From the NCBI GenBank assembly GCA_029255685.2, contig CM055313.2, positions 22,173,079 through 22,237,078 of the forward strand: a stretch of 64,000 nt of DNA, read 5' to 3'. This document shows positions 35,201 to 47,164 of the stretch, one piece after another. The position numbers and the translations under genes are program-made. The notes under the pieces are model-generated. The model was not told where the DNA came from and did no database searches. It saw nothing but the letters and a program-made list of their open reading frames with translations. The stretch comes from Silene conica. Its lineage: Eukaryota > Streptophyta > Magnoliopsida > Caryophyllales > Caryophyllaceae. Numbering within the stretch: position 1 is the stretch's first letter; each line of letters begins with the position of its first letter.

Positions 35201-38200
35201 CCATCGGCATGATACAACATGTTGGGACTGCCAATGCCAGCTGTGATATCCAATCACAAGGTCACACCGATGACTTCTCCACCATAACAAACGGCCACGC
35301 ATTGGATCCAACCGAACCATCGGCTGTGATGCCGATGTTGGGCCCACATTGGAGTTGGGAAGCCTGATTTATAAGTGAGTTGCCACCTCTCTCAGCCCAA
35401 AAGATTAGCCAATGGGTGAAGGTACACTCTCGCTTATAAACCACTCCCACATCATTTTTTGCCACGCTTGAACACATGGGTGGAGCTCAACACAAAAAAT
35501 GGGCTGTTAAGGAGAAGATACTTATCACTTCAGACTTGTGGAGGCAACAATTCGAAGCACCGGCAATGAATGAGTGGGCAAATGTTTCACTTAGGATGGA
35601 AAACTAGAAGTACTTTGTATTTACCAGCTTCAGAAAGGTTTGATGCTTCCGTCTTCGCCCAACTAACAAACTCATCAGTGCGACCTTCAACATAGGGCTG
35701 AAGGCGGTCTTTTAGAATCACTATGAGTTTATTCTGCCTCTCCTGTTGCATTGTCTGCAAGAAGATACACATTGAGTCAGTTCTCAATGCTTGAACGATC
35801 AAATACTGGTTACAGTAAGAAATTAGAATACCTTAATCTTTTCCTGAACTTTCAGTTTCCGTAGTTCCACAGGAAGCTGTGTATCCTCTTCAAACTCAAT
35901 GCCTGCAATGGACGCCAACGCAAGTTGGCCAATATAATCCTCAAAATAGTCACTTCCAAATAGCATTCCAAATACTGCTGCTGGATCTACCATGGCATCT
36001 CTAACAAGGACATAGCAAGAAGCAATGAGGAAAAGGTGAACACAAAGATGTTACAGATCCAACATAAGACTAAACAGGACGTAAAACTCAGGGAGATTTT
36101 TGGCCTGAAGAAAATCCAGGAAGAAATAAGGTACATATCTCAGTATATATTGCAGCAAATAAGCTTGTGAGTACATTTTATCTCTCACAAAACAGGCTAC
36201 TAAGAATACGAGATGTAGACGAGAAAGCAGAAATGTTAATACATTGCGATTTCCTTAAAATGTACTCCCTCTCATTCATCAGATTCTTTACATTTGCTTT
36301 TAATGTGTATTTTTACGACATCACATGCATGTGACTTAACGGGTACTTTTGTTGTGTTAACCACACATTTACACCCAAAAAAGGATACGTAAAGAATCTG
36401 TTGAACATACGGAAAAAGGAAAATGTGAGAGAGTATTGCAAATTCTAAACACTTACTGAGGTACACCTGTCTTCCCACGTTTATCATATGCTTCACGCTT
36501 TGCAGGATCACTTAGAACTTGGTACGCTTCCCCAAGTTCCTGAATTACCCAATGTACACAACTTCAGTTCATCAAATAAAGTAAAAATATGATAGTAGCT
36601 ATTTAGATACAGTTCTATAGCTAACTAAACAGTATAAGAATCCATATTCATGCAATAAGCTTATTTTGTCATCTCCATTTCCAATGGATCTAAAGATGCC
36701 CTATATTCTTTGGCTTTGGACTACGAAGGAAAAACTAAAAAGCAAAACGGCTCACAACCCTTTAGCACCTATTATATTGTAAGCAGCTTCTGGTCACAAA
36801 TATCAACACAGTTTTCTGTTAGGGATCCTTCCAGGGGTAAGGTTGCTATGTTCATACTTTTGACCCTCTAGCTTGCCATAAGCTAGAGCATTTGAGAGAA
36901 TGGAGTAATGTATTCGTTGTATACGCCCAATAAGCTTACATGAAAAAAGTAACTGTTTGATGAATGAAAAAAAGTACTTAGGGGGTGTTTGGTTGGCTAC
37001 TTTGGAATGGAATGGAATGGATTGAATCCATTCAAGTGTTTGGTTGGGTGATTTTGGAATCGAGTTAGATACCCAATGGATTCTAACTCCACCTCAACCC
37101 CTTGGAATCCCATACCCACCCTCCCCCTTGGGATTCAAACTCCATTCCTCCTTCTATAATTTGTGAACCAAACGAGATTATGAAAGTATAGATTTAGAAC
37201 CCTATACCACCATACTATCAGAATCCATTCCATACCATTTCGACTTGTTGAACCAAAAGACCCCTTAGTTTTCATAACTGTCGAATCCCTAGCCTATAAG
37301 ATAAAACAAGATCAATTGACAATGTACCTGAAACTTCCGGGCAGCCTGTGGATCTCCAGGATTCTTATCAGGGTGAACAATCCTTGCCTGAGGAGAAACA
37401 CAAAATGACGAATTACCACACAACCTCAGCTTCATAAGGTTAAGGTATTGACTAAGAATGGAAAGGCCTTAATCCATCAACACTAAGAACCCTAGTCAAC
37501 TAGAGCAGTTTACTGCTGCAACAAGTTGGTTGAGTTATATGCAGGCGCTAAAAATAGGAAGCATGAGTTGGGATTTTCCTGCTCCACAAAGACAAACAAG
37601 TTCTAACACATACCAACCAAAATAAGGGCTTTTATACTATTTTAACAGTTCTTCAAGTAAAGAGTCATACAGTCCATCTCACACAGGATACTGCCTCACA
37701 ATTCTGCTAATAAAACAGGAAATACTACTAAACTTGTGTTGAAGCTTTAAGTGAAGTAAAGTATAAATGCCTACAATAACTACTAAGCCTGACAAACTCA
37801 ACCTACGCCTTATTAGGATGGAGGGAACAGAAAAATAAATGAGAGGTAAAAGGAGAACACGGTTTCCATTTTTTCATTAAAATCTCGTCTACATACAAGG
37901 CAACGTTTTTAAGGAGAACAGTCATACTTGCCCTCCAAAATCCATGATATATTAAAATCTTTTCAACATTTGAAATATTTGTAAGGAAAACTGTCCTAGT
38001 TATCCCCCTCCATGCTTAACTAAAATTTCATAATACTAAAACGATATGTAAGGAAAATCGTCATAGTTCCACCTCTAAAATTCCATTAAAAAGTTCGTCA
38101 CATTTGTAAACAATTACGGAACTGACAAAAGTTTGTGAAAGCAAAAAAATCCTAGCAAAACCAACAAAACAACTTGGTATTCCTTCCACCATAGAAGCGA

Positions 38201-38782
38201 CATTGTTGCAAATGGTGGTGCAAGACTAAGCACATTATAATCAGCTACAATAACCCGATAAAACGATAACGAATCATGCTAATTACTTTAGATATTCAGG
38301 CTGTTCAAGTGACTCCTATCAAACAAACAACCAAGAACAATTGTAACTGTCATGACATCCTAAGAAACAACACTTGATGACTTCAAATTATGTCGAAAAT
38401 CGACATAACTTATCAGAAACCACCACTCACTTACATAGTTACATACAAATGGATAAAAATGGCAGTAAAATGGCATATGATCAAAATGACTCAAATACAA
38501 ACCTGGAATTTCATAAATAAAAAAATGATTAAAATTAAAACCGCAATTAAATCACAGTAATTCTCACCCTAATATAGTAAGCTTTCTTAATCTCTGTAGC
38601 CGTAGCATCAACATTAACTCCTAATAATTCATAGTATACTGTCTCCTTCACCATTTTCTTCAACAATTTGACCTGGAAAACAAATCATAAATCAAAATTC
38701 AAATCCAAAACAAAAATAACAGTAATTCATGTTTTTAATGAAGAAATCGCCAAAAACAATAGGAAAATTAAAACAACTGACC
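32271..38782 (-). CDS. DnaJ/DnaJ-X domain chaperone (plant DNAJ10/At4g39150 type)
   Basis: Nine coding exons: 38654-38568, 37387-37328, 36539-36457, 36000-35832, 35754-35625, 34448-34290, 34201-34029, 33457-33377 and 32360-32271. All are GT-AG and every phase closes, giving 1,032 nt and 343 residues. A 5' UTR exon ends at 38782 (CCTG|GTCAGT) and its intron runs 38781-38673. The N-terminus [13 protein letters not shown] begins a J domain with HPD at residues 34-36, which stimulates Hsp70 ATPase. The rest is the DnaJ-X domain ([71 protein letters not shown]). It matches the plant subfamily end to end, and 343 residues is the usual length. The C-terminus is short (TSSGSKET). Introns hold a Tourist MITE, a Stowaway and a duplicated unknown repeat. 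Likely cytosolic or ER-associated; the client is unknown. Confidence 0.96.
34920..35480. repeat. Unknown insertion with two ~125-bp imperfect direct repeats, DnaJ intron 5
   Basis: A GC-richer block inside the intron between exons 5 and 6. A unit containing CCAATC..GTCAC.CCGA..CTTCT..CCAT, then CATTGGA..CA.CCGAACCATCGGC, occurs at about 35105-35218 and again at 35249-35350. Two plus-strand frames cross it but differ between copies and show no domain. It is probably a transposon fragment; the ends were not found. Confidence 0.45.
36265..36433. mobile_element. Stowaway-like MITE in DnaJ intron
   Basis: CTCCCTCTCATTCATCAGAT at the left and the complementary AGAATCTGTTGAAC..GTGAGAGAG at the right are TA-flanked. 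It ends only 23 bp from the donor side of exon 3, so its insertion just missed the splice site. Confidence 0.65.
36981..37264. mobile_element. Tourist (PIF/Harbinger) MITE in DnaJ intron
   Basis: It begins GGGGGTGTTTGGTTGG and ends AACCAAAAGACCCC, with TTA on both sides (36978-36980, 37265-37267). The interior is GGAATGGAATGG/CCATTCC-rich. 284 bp. Confidence 0.85.
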
Positions 38783-39257
38783 AGGAATTTGGGGAAATAG
38801 AAAAATGGATTGAAATGTGAGATTGATTGAATCACAGGTGGATTTGATCATAAATTAGGATGAAAATGTATGAATTAAGGAAGATTAATAAGACGAAATT
38901 ATGATTGAGATTTAGCTTAAGCGCGTTGAAGCCGTGGAGATGTCATGAGTCATGTCTGTATTGTCGTTTTTTTATGGTTTTTTAATGGAAAAAGAATGAG
39001 GGAAGAAGGAAGGGACGACATTCAAATGAAACGACGACATCGCTGTCACCTGAAACAGTGTCTTCTTAGTTGTGAATTCTCATTACTTCTCAACCCTTTT
39101 CCCGCGGACACATGTACCTCTTGTAATTTGGTTATTTTATTTTTATAATTACTGGACTAGTTTCCAACCGATACCCTTAAGAAAATTATCGCATATAATT
39201 ATTATTTACATAATAGTGACCCTAATACGTGAATAATAACATTTATATTATTGTAAA

Positions 39258-39362
39258 TTCTGATTCGGAATTGTTAAGACATGATTCTAATTCGGAAATG
39301 TTGACCCTTGACTTATTCTATTCGGAAATGTTGGTCCATGATTTTAATTCGGAAATGTTGTT
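39258..39362. repeat. Tandem repeat of AATTCGGAAATGTTG
   Basis: Four imperfect 25-30-bp units each contain TAATTCGGAAATGTTG or TATTCGGAAATGTTG. No gene is associated. Confidence 0.6.
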
Positions 39363-39449
39363 TCATTTGGTATTAGATAATCGATTAAAATGACGATAAT
39401 GTCGCCCTGACAACAGTCGACCTGATCATGGATCGAGCTCATCTTAAAT

Positions 39450-39560
39450 AAATACCTAAATGCACAGATCAGACCGGGACGTGCCAGAAAGGTGGGCCAT
39501 ATTTTTTGGCCCAAGCCCATAATTGTTCGGGCTATAAAGGACCTCGGGCCAAAACAGGAC
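39450..39560. repeat. GGCCCA/CGGGC-rich degenerate fragment
   Basis: Short GC-rich stretch with words GGCCCAAGCCC, TTCGGGCT and CTCGGGCC. A similar stretch lies at 40640-40790. Probably decayed members of the GC-rich MITE class; no ends identified. Confidence 0.35.
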
Positions 39561-39599
39561 AAAATAATACAATACGAAATAAGCAACAAAATGGATACG

Positions 39600-40403
39600 T
39601 AATTGCTCATTCATGTACGGAGTTTACTCATTCATATACATTTTTTCATTATTTTTTGCATACCACGCCCTTTATCTAGAAGAAAAACTTTCTACTTTTC
39701 TCCCTCATCAAATTGCTCAAATCCACAAAATTATTCAAATCTGTCGAATTAAACAATTATACTAATTGGTGATGTTAATTCAAATCCGTATATGTTAATT
39801 CTTGTATGAGTTGTATCATCCAAAAGAAGCCAGACCATCCAAAAGAATTATGTACAATTCATCAATTTGGTGATTTTCAAGTAATTACGGTGCCGCACGT
39901 CGTTGTAGTTGGCAATGCCATTAGCAATCAACACTTCAGATTGGTCGGTGATTGAATTTTTTTTGGTTCTTCGGCATAGTTGTTCTAGCTTCAATTAGTT
40001 TTCATAGATCATCATCAATTGCAATAAAATAATCCTAATTCCTAATTCAGTAATTTTCAATTAGTCAAAATAAACAAATAATTTATATATCTAAGAATAA
40101 TTGGCATTAGATTAAATCGAACCGAACCAAATAAACAAGTGACGAGAAATATATTTGATTAAGATCATCGTTGGGAGGCGGATTTGCGAGATCATTTGAT
40201 GGCGCAAATGAGGCAACGATGAGGATGGTGGATAACGGTGGCTAATGGCGGTGGCTGGATGGTGGTAGTTAGGGTGAGAAAAGAATAAAGGAAGGAGAGA
40301 GATTGAAAGAAGGGTATCAAAATAAAATCATTAAAATAAGAGGATATTTTGGTCATTTATGTACATAAATAAGTAAAATTCGTATATGAATGAGCATCAC
40401 CCA
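39600..40403. mobile_element. Mutator-like non-autonomous element
   Basis: The flanks ATGGATACG (39591-39599) and ATGGATATG (40404-40412) are a 9-bp duplication with one difference. The left TIR contains TTGCTCATTCATGTACGGAG and TTTACTCATTCATATAC. The right TIR, reverse-complemented, is ATGCTCATTCATATACGAAT then TTTACTTATTTATGTAC. The interior includes a GGTGG/GATGG-rich stretch. 804 bp. Confidence 0.7.
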
Positions 40404-40619
40404 ATGGATATGGGAAGAAACTATTGGCAACGAAATAAAATTTTCAAGTCTTAAAGTGTTTGATTTCGACTCTTTTGGTCAGAACAATACATAACTCGCG
40501 AGTTGACAAAAAATTAATAATACACTAACTAAATAAAGGTGTACGATAAAAATATATTGATAAAGTGATATTAAATTATTAGTGTGATCTGATATACGAT
40601 TCCAACTTCAGAAACTTTT

Positions 40620-40800
40620 TTTTTAAAAAACAAAATTATTTCGAGCCAAGCCATGCGCAAAATGGGACCTTTAGGTTGGCCCAAACCCAACCTTATATCG
40701 GGCTTCATTTAGGTCAGGTCACGGGCTTTTGGGCCAAACTGTCAGGCCCAAACCTGAGAAAAATTGGGCTGAACCAGATGAGGACATAGAGTCTAGGCCA
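40620..40800. repeat. GGCCCA-rich degenerate fragment
   Basis: Words such as GGTTGGCCCAAACCC, TCGGGCTTC, GGGCTTTTGGGCC and AGGCCCAAACC alternate on both strands. No target duplication found. Confidence 0.35.
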
Positions 40801-40879
40801 TTTGATCAGTTCTCTACTTTATGTTATCTTTTTCATCTTCGCCTGTAGCTCTCTTTCGTCTAGGTTACCTCTGTAATTG

Positions 40880-41017
40880 ATGGACCTGTGTCTGATCACT
40901 AATGCACCTTCTCCGTCGGCAACCTCTCAAACTTCCAGTTCTTTAATTCTTCTCATCTCTCATCAGCTATTTACTCCGCCTCCTGCAAATAGCCGGTTCA
41001 TTCTTCTTTATCCATAA
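40880..41017 (+). CDS. Short Ser/Pro-rich ORF of unknown status
   Basis: A 45-codon ATG frame (MDLCLITNAPSPSATSQTSS..., ending FILLYP then TAA) follows a UTR-like CT-rich stretch. Its composition is more coding-like than its surroundings. I do not recognise it and found no downstream exon; it may be a gene remnant. Confidence 0.2.
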   Translation: MDLCLITNAPSPSATSQTSSSLILLISHQLFTPPPANSRFILLYP

Positions 41018-41648
41018 GTCGTAACTCCGAGCTCTGAAACTGCGCTGTTTTGTTTTTCTTGATTACTGAAACAAAATTTGATGGTTACCGTGTTGATTAC
41101 CTAAACAAGTTGAAAATTGTATTCTGCTTTATGTTTGACGTACTTGTATTATGAATTAAGAATGTCGATTGTCTCAAACTTCCTGTTTTAGTTCATCCTC
41201 ACACGCATTACAGCATTTTTAGTAAATAAGTGTGATCCTCTATTGTTCCTCTTCTTTACTGATAAAAATAAAAATGTTTAAACTTGTTTTAGTTGATGAT
41301 GCGTGCATGAGGCTTTGGGCAAAGGTCTTGGATATTCAATTTTTGCATCAGGCTCTTTGAAACCACATTCCCATTTGTGCTGGTCATATCCGTCACAACT
41401 CATTAAATTCAAGTGCCTAACTACCCCAAACAGATTCTAAATTATCAACTGTTAACCCTCATGACTAATGAGATGTAAATCAGACAAAAATCAAGACAAT
41501 CCAAATATGCAGGGGAACGATCAATAACAAAAAACAAGAAACAAGTAAAATTACAAGTTAATTGCAATGAGAAAATATAGCCAAACGAAGCCGCGTATCC
41601 AGAAGCAAAGTTGGAGACGCAGAAAAACCTCGCAGTGGCAGAGAATAT

Positions 41649-41717
41649 AGGCAACAGGAAAGCGGGTAATCAGAACAAATGAAAATGATCACCTCGGCAA
41701 AGTTGCCTTTTCCAAAC
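41649..41717. repeat. Hairpin-forming sequence, copy A
   Basis: TAGGCAAC..GGGTAATC..GATCACC..GTTGCC: an outer stem (AGGCAAC/GTTGCCT) and an inner stem (GGTAATC/GATCACC, one mismatch) surround a short loop. The same design recurs at 41973 with a perfect inner stem. Confidence 0.5.
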
Positions 41718-41972
41718 ACAAATTCGGGAGATAAGACAAAAGCTAAGTACCTATGGAGTAGCTTTCAGTATTTGACCCGACACAAGCTTGTAACAATCCG
41801 TCACAAAACCCCCAAAACTTCACCTAAAAGTGAAGTACAGAGAAGCCATGATAGATCCGATAATAAAAAATAATAAGAAAATAAAGGTCAGAGAAAATGT
41901 AGGCCAAACAGGCAAACGTAACCACAGAGAAAAGGTGGATCCACATTGAAGCCTGGAATGAGACCAAACAAT

Positions 41973-42036
41973 ATAGGCAACAGGAAAGCGGGTAATCAGA
42001 AGATAAAGAATAGATTACCTCGGCAAAGTTGCCTAC
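41973..42036. repeat. Hairpin-forming sequence, copy B
   Basis: TAGGCAACAGGAAAGCGGGT, then AATC..GATTACCTCGGCAAAGTTGCCTA. The outer 8-bp stem and inner 7-bp stem are both perfect, separated by an 8x9 internal loop. It is a duplicate of copy A about 324 bp away. The minus strand of this region has UTR/intron-like character, but no coding gene was found. Confidence 0.5.
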
Positions 42037-43044
42037 CCACAAACAAACACAACAAATAACATGTTATATCGGAGTTATTAAACAAAACCAAATACGGAGT
42101 ATGTTCCTGTCAGTGTAACTATGACAAATAAGCATCATTTGGACCGAAATCCATAGCTTCTTCTGGTATTATCATCATACAGGACTTTTTTAAAAAAAAA
42201 AAAACACACAAACAAGCAAGCGAGCATTAGGGTTTAGGATGGATGAAGACCATGAAGAGAAAGGATGAGGATGTGGTGTGATTGTGTGAAGTCCTGAAAA
42301 CTGTGTATAAGTAGTCTTTATGATCTTAGGGTTTATGGGACGATATCGGCTTTCGCTCATTATGGATATCGGATCAGGCCCAATTTCATACCAACCATCT
42401 TAACAACTCGATCCAAAACCACGCGACACTAAGATGATCTCATGATCCGATCTCAAATGACCCAAAACTCCAAAAGTGATCCGAAATGACCCGATTAAAG
42501 TTGTTTATGAAATAATCTCTTTATTAATTCAAGTTTGTATATTTAAAATATATTGAAAATCTACCCACGTACTTAGCAATTTCTAGCATTATTTTTGGTC
42601 CCAAATGAAACGCAAGAGCGATTTCTATTTATTTAATTCGGTTAACCATTACTATTATTGAAAGTAATTTTTTCTTTCGTTTATACCAATAATGTATGAG
42701 ATAGCGTTAAAGTTCATGTTTATAGTCATAAGTACTCTTTTATAGTCATATATGTGTGGTTTAGTCATTATGTTGATATGATAGTAGAGTTATTTAACGA
42801 GAATAATCCATCATATGCCTAGCCTTTTAATAACAACTCATCCTTAAGTTTAACTGAGAAAACATCCGACTTAACGCATTATTTAACTTTTATTGAACTT
42901 GTGGAAGGGATACCAATTGTATCGGTTCCCAATTCCCATACTTCTTAATTAAACACATATCACACATTCACACCCGATTTTTTTGACATCTACGGAGTAA
43001 TTATTTTTTGTTGAAACTATACTATTGTTACCCTATTCGGGAAA

Positions 43045-43240
43045 CACAAATTTTTATTTGCAACGGCACTATCCGTCGCAAGCTTGTGACGGATACCGTT
43101 TTCTCACACAAAATACTCACTTTTCTCTCTCTTCAACACTATTCATGTGGTCCCTTTTCTCCACTAACTCATTTTGTATCCATTTTATCTCACAAAATAT
43201 CCGTCACAAATAAATGAGCCGTCGCAAGCAAGACTTGCTA
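43045..43240. mobile_element. Mutator-like MITE (196 bp)
   Basis: The flanks TTCGGGAAA (43036-43044) and TTCCGGAAA (43241-43249) differ at one base. It starts CACAAATTTTTATTTGCAAC and ends GTCGCAAGCAAGACTTGCTA. Same length as, and inverted relative to, the copy at 9828. Confidence 0.85.
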
Positions 43241-43262
43241 TTCCGGAAAAACGAGTAGCTCT

Positions 43263-43454
43263 TTAACTATTCACTCCTAGAAAAGAACTCAGGCATGGGC
43301 ACCACATATGGGCCAATGATACAGGATGACCTTTAACATTCATAACCCAACAGTGTATAATTTCATATGGGCTGAGTTCATCTCGAACATAAGTCCGTTG
43401 GTGAACCCAGTCTCCTAAATATAAGTTTTTATCGGAATTACTTTTTTCAAGCAC
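43263..43454 (-). CDS. Unrecognised 63-residue frame, possible gene fragment
   Basis: The frame (MLEKSNSDKNLYLGDWVHQR, then TYVRDELSPYEIIHCWV...) is rich in Trp, His, Asp and Val, unlike chance frames in this AT-rich DNA. It may be a fragment of a host gene's last exon. No homologue comes to mind and no splice partner is seen. Confidence 0.2.
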   Translation of the reverse strand: MLEKSNSDKNLYLGDWVHQRTYVRDELSPYEIIHCWVMNVKGHPVSLAHMWCPCLSSFLGVNS

Positions 43455-44162
43455 GAAATTTACTATTTCACATACATTTTTTATTAAGTTTCCATCTAAT
43501 ACCCTTCTCGCCTAATAGCTAAGCAAATTATTTTTTATATCAATCGTTTTTTTTCTAAAACCTAATTGATTGGACTGATCAATGGATCTCGATCTCGAAT
43601 TAATGAAGTAATCTACTTGTTCTTGAGTTTTATTTAAGTTGGGATTCTGGGCAAATAAAACACAAAATTTTGTTATGAAATTAACCACAACCCAATTTAT
43701 ATTATTATTTAAACATTAACAATAATACAATAAATTCTCCAACACTTAACTACCATCTAAGATTTTCAACTATGTTTTATTCGTGATATTAAGCATACGC
43801 TATCTCTTATATCCAACATGACTAATAACCCTTATTTATATAAGGTTTTAAGTCTTAACTTATCTAGCTATATAAAAAGTCATTATTATATTCCAAAACT
43901 AACTCGTAATTATATACTTCATCTAACATAATTCTAACATAAAGACTCTTTATGTTACTAGTCTTAAATCTCATTCACTACCCAACACAAGTAATCAAAA
44001 TTCGTTTGTTAAAAGTGAAATTAGGGTTTGTAGAGTTCTAATAATTCAGTTAATTAAATTAGGACAATAGTTTGGAGATTTATACCGATTGATACCACAT
44101 CTCAAATTTTGATGTAAATTGGACAATTAACTTCATTAGTCACTTATGGACAAAAATTTAGA

Positions 44163-44422
44163 GCAGAGTCGCCTCTACAGGCGGAAATTGTGGGTCTCTT
44201 TCTAGCACTCTGCTAGGACACGGATTATGGCTTGTATCGAGTCCATTTTTCATCAAATTGCCTTAAGTTGTTGTTACAGCTGGCGTTGGTTGAAAGAGTG
44301 GATCACTCGGTCAAGGGCATTTTTAAGGACTGCACGAGTATTTTTAGTTATTTTCACTACTTATATTGTAGTTATATTCCCACCTTAATAGTGTGGCACA
44401 TGACTTAGCGGAAGCGGCTATG
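44163..44422 (+). pseudogene. RNase H (RVT_3-type) remnant, LINE-related
   Basis: AESPLQAEIVGLFLAL at the start and NSVAHDLAEAAM at the end are typical of the plant RVT_3 RNase H domain found in LINEs and in retro-derived host genes (cf. A.SPLQAEA..LL.A and N.VAH.LA..A). Between them the spacing is right, but the two motifs lie in different frames and an in-frame stop follows the first. So this is a decayed fragment. Confidence 0.5.
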
Positions 44423-44476
44423 CGTATGTAAACCTTTTCTTTACTACTTAAAAATAAGGATTGCTAACATAATTTC

Positions 44477-45812
44477 TGAAGAATCAAGAACGAGTTAGCA
44501 TCTAAGAGGGGGAGGGGGTGAATTAGGTGACCTTTTAAAAATTCTTATTTAATTAAGAGTCTGTAAGAGAAGCAACGAGAAACAGAGTCTAAGCAACAGT
44601 ATAAGGAACGGTTGCACAAACCTATTCTTTTACATAAGTAGCAAAGAGACGAGAGGTAGGAAAGAGTTTAAGTAAAACATAAACAAACGATATTTAAAAA
44701 TTGGTTCAGCTCCTAATCCGGAGCCTACGTCCACCCATTATTTTATTGAATGTTTAGAAGTTACTCAACTTGACTAAAACAATTACAACAAAACAACTCC
44801 CCAATCTACTCCGGCTGCAATTTGTTTATTGCTACTCCGCTCATAAGACTTGACTCAAACCTAGAGCTACTCCACTCTAAGAGTTTTGATGTTCTCCTTA
44901 TGGTTTACACGATCTCTATCTCATAGGTTCAGTTAAGAACATGGAGATTACGTTTACGATCTAAACACAAGGTTTATCGAACATACTCATTAGACATTAA
45001 GAGAACTAACTAGTGCTTAGGAGATAACAACTTGTTAAAACAGTTTGAAGACTTTAAAACTTAAGACTTTTGCAAAAAAACACTTTGAAGAATAAAGCTT
45101 TGACAGATTTTTGCAAAGTAGTAATGAATGCTCAAAAGGTTTTACTATTAAATGAACCCAAGGTTCCATATATATAGCCGTGGGATATAAGGCTTTGAAA
45201 CCCTAGACACATGATTTGCCCACTCTTTTGCAGTAAACAAGTGTTTTTATTTAGTGGGTAAATGGGTGAATCTGTTTGTCAAAGAGGAAAAAAGGACTGG
45301 TCAGATTTGAAAAGCTATATGTTGCACTAATTTGGGTATGGAGTGCATTCAACTTTCCCTTATACAAAACCTCTCAAAGCCAAAAGAGGAAATAAAGCAA
45401 CCTTCTCTTTTTAACGATGACCAAGACCTTTTTTTAATGGATTTCAAATTGTTCTTCTCATTTTGTTTCAAATAATGATAATTTAAAACAATCTAATATT
45501 TTGAAAATTATTTTCACACATTTTAAAACCTCTTTTGAAAAATATATCCGTATAACTTAGCACTAGAAACCAGGGATGCAACAGCAGATTTTGCACTCTT
45601 AATGACTAGAAAAGTATGTTTGATTATATATCTTGCTTACAACACTCATCCTATACTCGACTTGACTTGTATTATGCTTGCATCTTGAGATTCATCTTGA
45701 TCATCTTTCAACTTTCACGAGCTTGATGTCACTTGCTAATATTCATAACACTTGGAGGAAACATTAGAAGATTAGAAGTAACTTGGCATCATCAACATCA
45801 TGTGTTCTAACA
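44477..45812. mobile_element. Solo LTR, probably Ty1/copia-type (fossil)
   Basis: A 1,336-bp block starts TGAAGAATC and ends TTCTAACA, with perfect 5-bp flanks ATTTC (44472-44476, 45813-45817). It contains the CTAAGAGGGGGAGGGGGTGA motif common in plant LTRs of this sort. No internal region adjoins it. Identical flanks suggest moderate age. Family assignment is inference. Confidence 0.65.
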
Positions 45813-45966
45813 ATTTCCATGCTCTTCTTTTGTTGTTAAATTGTTTACAAAGAATATTGTTCCTTTTAATTCGTTTGTAATCTAACCAGCAGGCTTTCAA
45901 ATTTTAATAGCCAAAGTATTGATGCGATGTGATAAACTCGATCCCACACAAATTATTAGAAGGGCA

Positions 45967-46528
45967 GGGGTAAACCGGTGGGTAAGGATAACAGTGGGTC
46001 GGGTCCCCGACCCAGATCCTCAGGGTCTGACCCGAATGGGTCGGGAATGGGTCTAGATTTTTGAGACTCACTCGGGTATGGGTCGGGTATGGTCTTACAT
46101 CAAAACTTCGGGTCCGGATCTTGGTGTTGGGACACTACCCGACCCTTAGACCCTTATATCTATTTAAAAAAACACACATACGAATGTCAATACCCCAAAT
46201 AACACACATACATACGCCTGTTATTAGTTATCAGTAATATACTATACGCATATCCAAATACCCATTAAGAATAATGGGAAATTTGATGAAAATGGTTAGT
46301 TTAAGTACCAGGTAAATGATATAATTTAGAGAAGAAATTGCTTAGTTAAGTAAACAAGCAAACCATAGGGTAGACCTATCCGGACCCGGACCCTCTGGGC
46401 CGGGTATGTGTTCATTAATTTCAAACCCTTTAGGGTCTGGGTCGGGTATGAGTCCAAGGTATGTGACCCAAGGTCGGGTCTGAGTCTTCCTAGACCCTAC
46501 CCAAACCTACTCATTGACAACCCTACCA
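45967..46528. mobile_element. GC-rich degenerate hAT-like element
   Basis: The core is built of GGGTCGGGT, GACCCGA and AGGGTCTGG words with an AT-rich middle. The ends GCAGGGGTAAAC and GACAACCCTACC are roughly inverted. Related in style to 2984 and 31665; boundaries approximate, no clear TSD. Confidence 0.45.
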
Positions 46529-46788
46529 GTGGGTGGGCAGGCCAATGAACGAGGAATGAGTAGCGGTTAATTGGCTTGAGGGGATTTGAAAAGATGACAA
46601 AGATAAAATAGTAAAAATTGTATGTAAAAACGTAAAATACTTATTTGAAAAAGTACAACCCTTTTTTATATAAGACGGTTTTATATAAATGGTGTTTGTA
46701 AATGTTTTTTTTTTATTTGTTTTTGTCTTTCCTCTAAACCAATATAGCTACGACTTTTTAGTTTATGAAATCGTTTATATATGATATA

Positions 46789-46878
46789 CTCCATCCGTTT
46801 TTATTGGTGTATTCATTTGTTGAATATATGGGTAGTATATTTTAATAAAATTGGTACATCATATAAAAATAGAGGAAG
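46789..46878. mobile_element. Stowaway hairpin MITE
   Basis: CTCCATCCGTTTTTATTGGT and its complement ATATAAAAATAGAGGAAG form a 90-bp hairpin with TA on both sides. Confidence 0.65.
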
Positions 46879-47164
46879 TAGTAAAATAATAATCTTACGG
46901 CAAACTAATTATTGTTAGAACAAAAATGAAGGAAAGGGAAATGAACTGAAAAATTGAATCAATTTCCGTTATTTAAATATTTAAGAAATAAATAAAACTG
47001 ATGGGTGAATGGATCCATTTAACATATTTTCATTATTATTTCTTCCCACCCTACTCCTTAAATCATCCTTTTAAGTAAGGTTATCAACTGGGTTGTGACT
47101 TTGTTGGGTCATGATAATGACTCTTTAATCAATGTTTAAAAAGTTAATTTTGGTAACTTTGAAT

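Noticed and set aside
35262-35477. Minus-strand frame in the DnaJ intron
   Set aside because: Antisense of the duplicated insertion; differs between the two repeat copies and has no domain.
36471-36511. Frame continuing past the DnaJ exon 3 donor
   Set aside because: Read-through into intron and MITE sequence; the GTAAGTG donor and homology end the exon at 36457.
41649-42036. MicroRNA precursor (miR399/miR169-like)
   Set aside because: The GGCAACTT word suggested it, but the two stems are separated by an 8x9 internal loop, no ~21-nt duplex is possible, and neither miRNA sequence matches.
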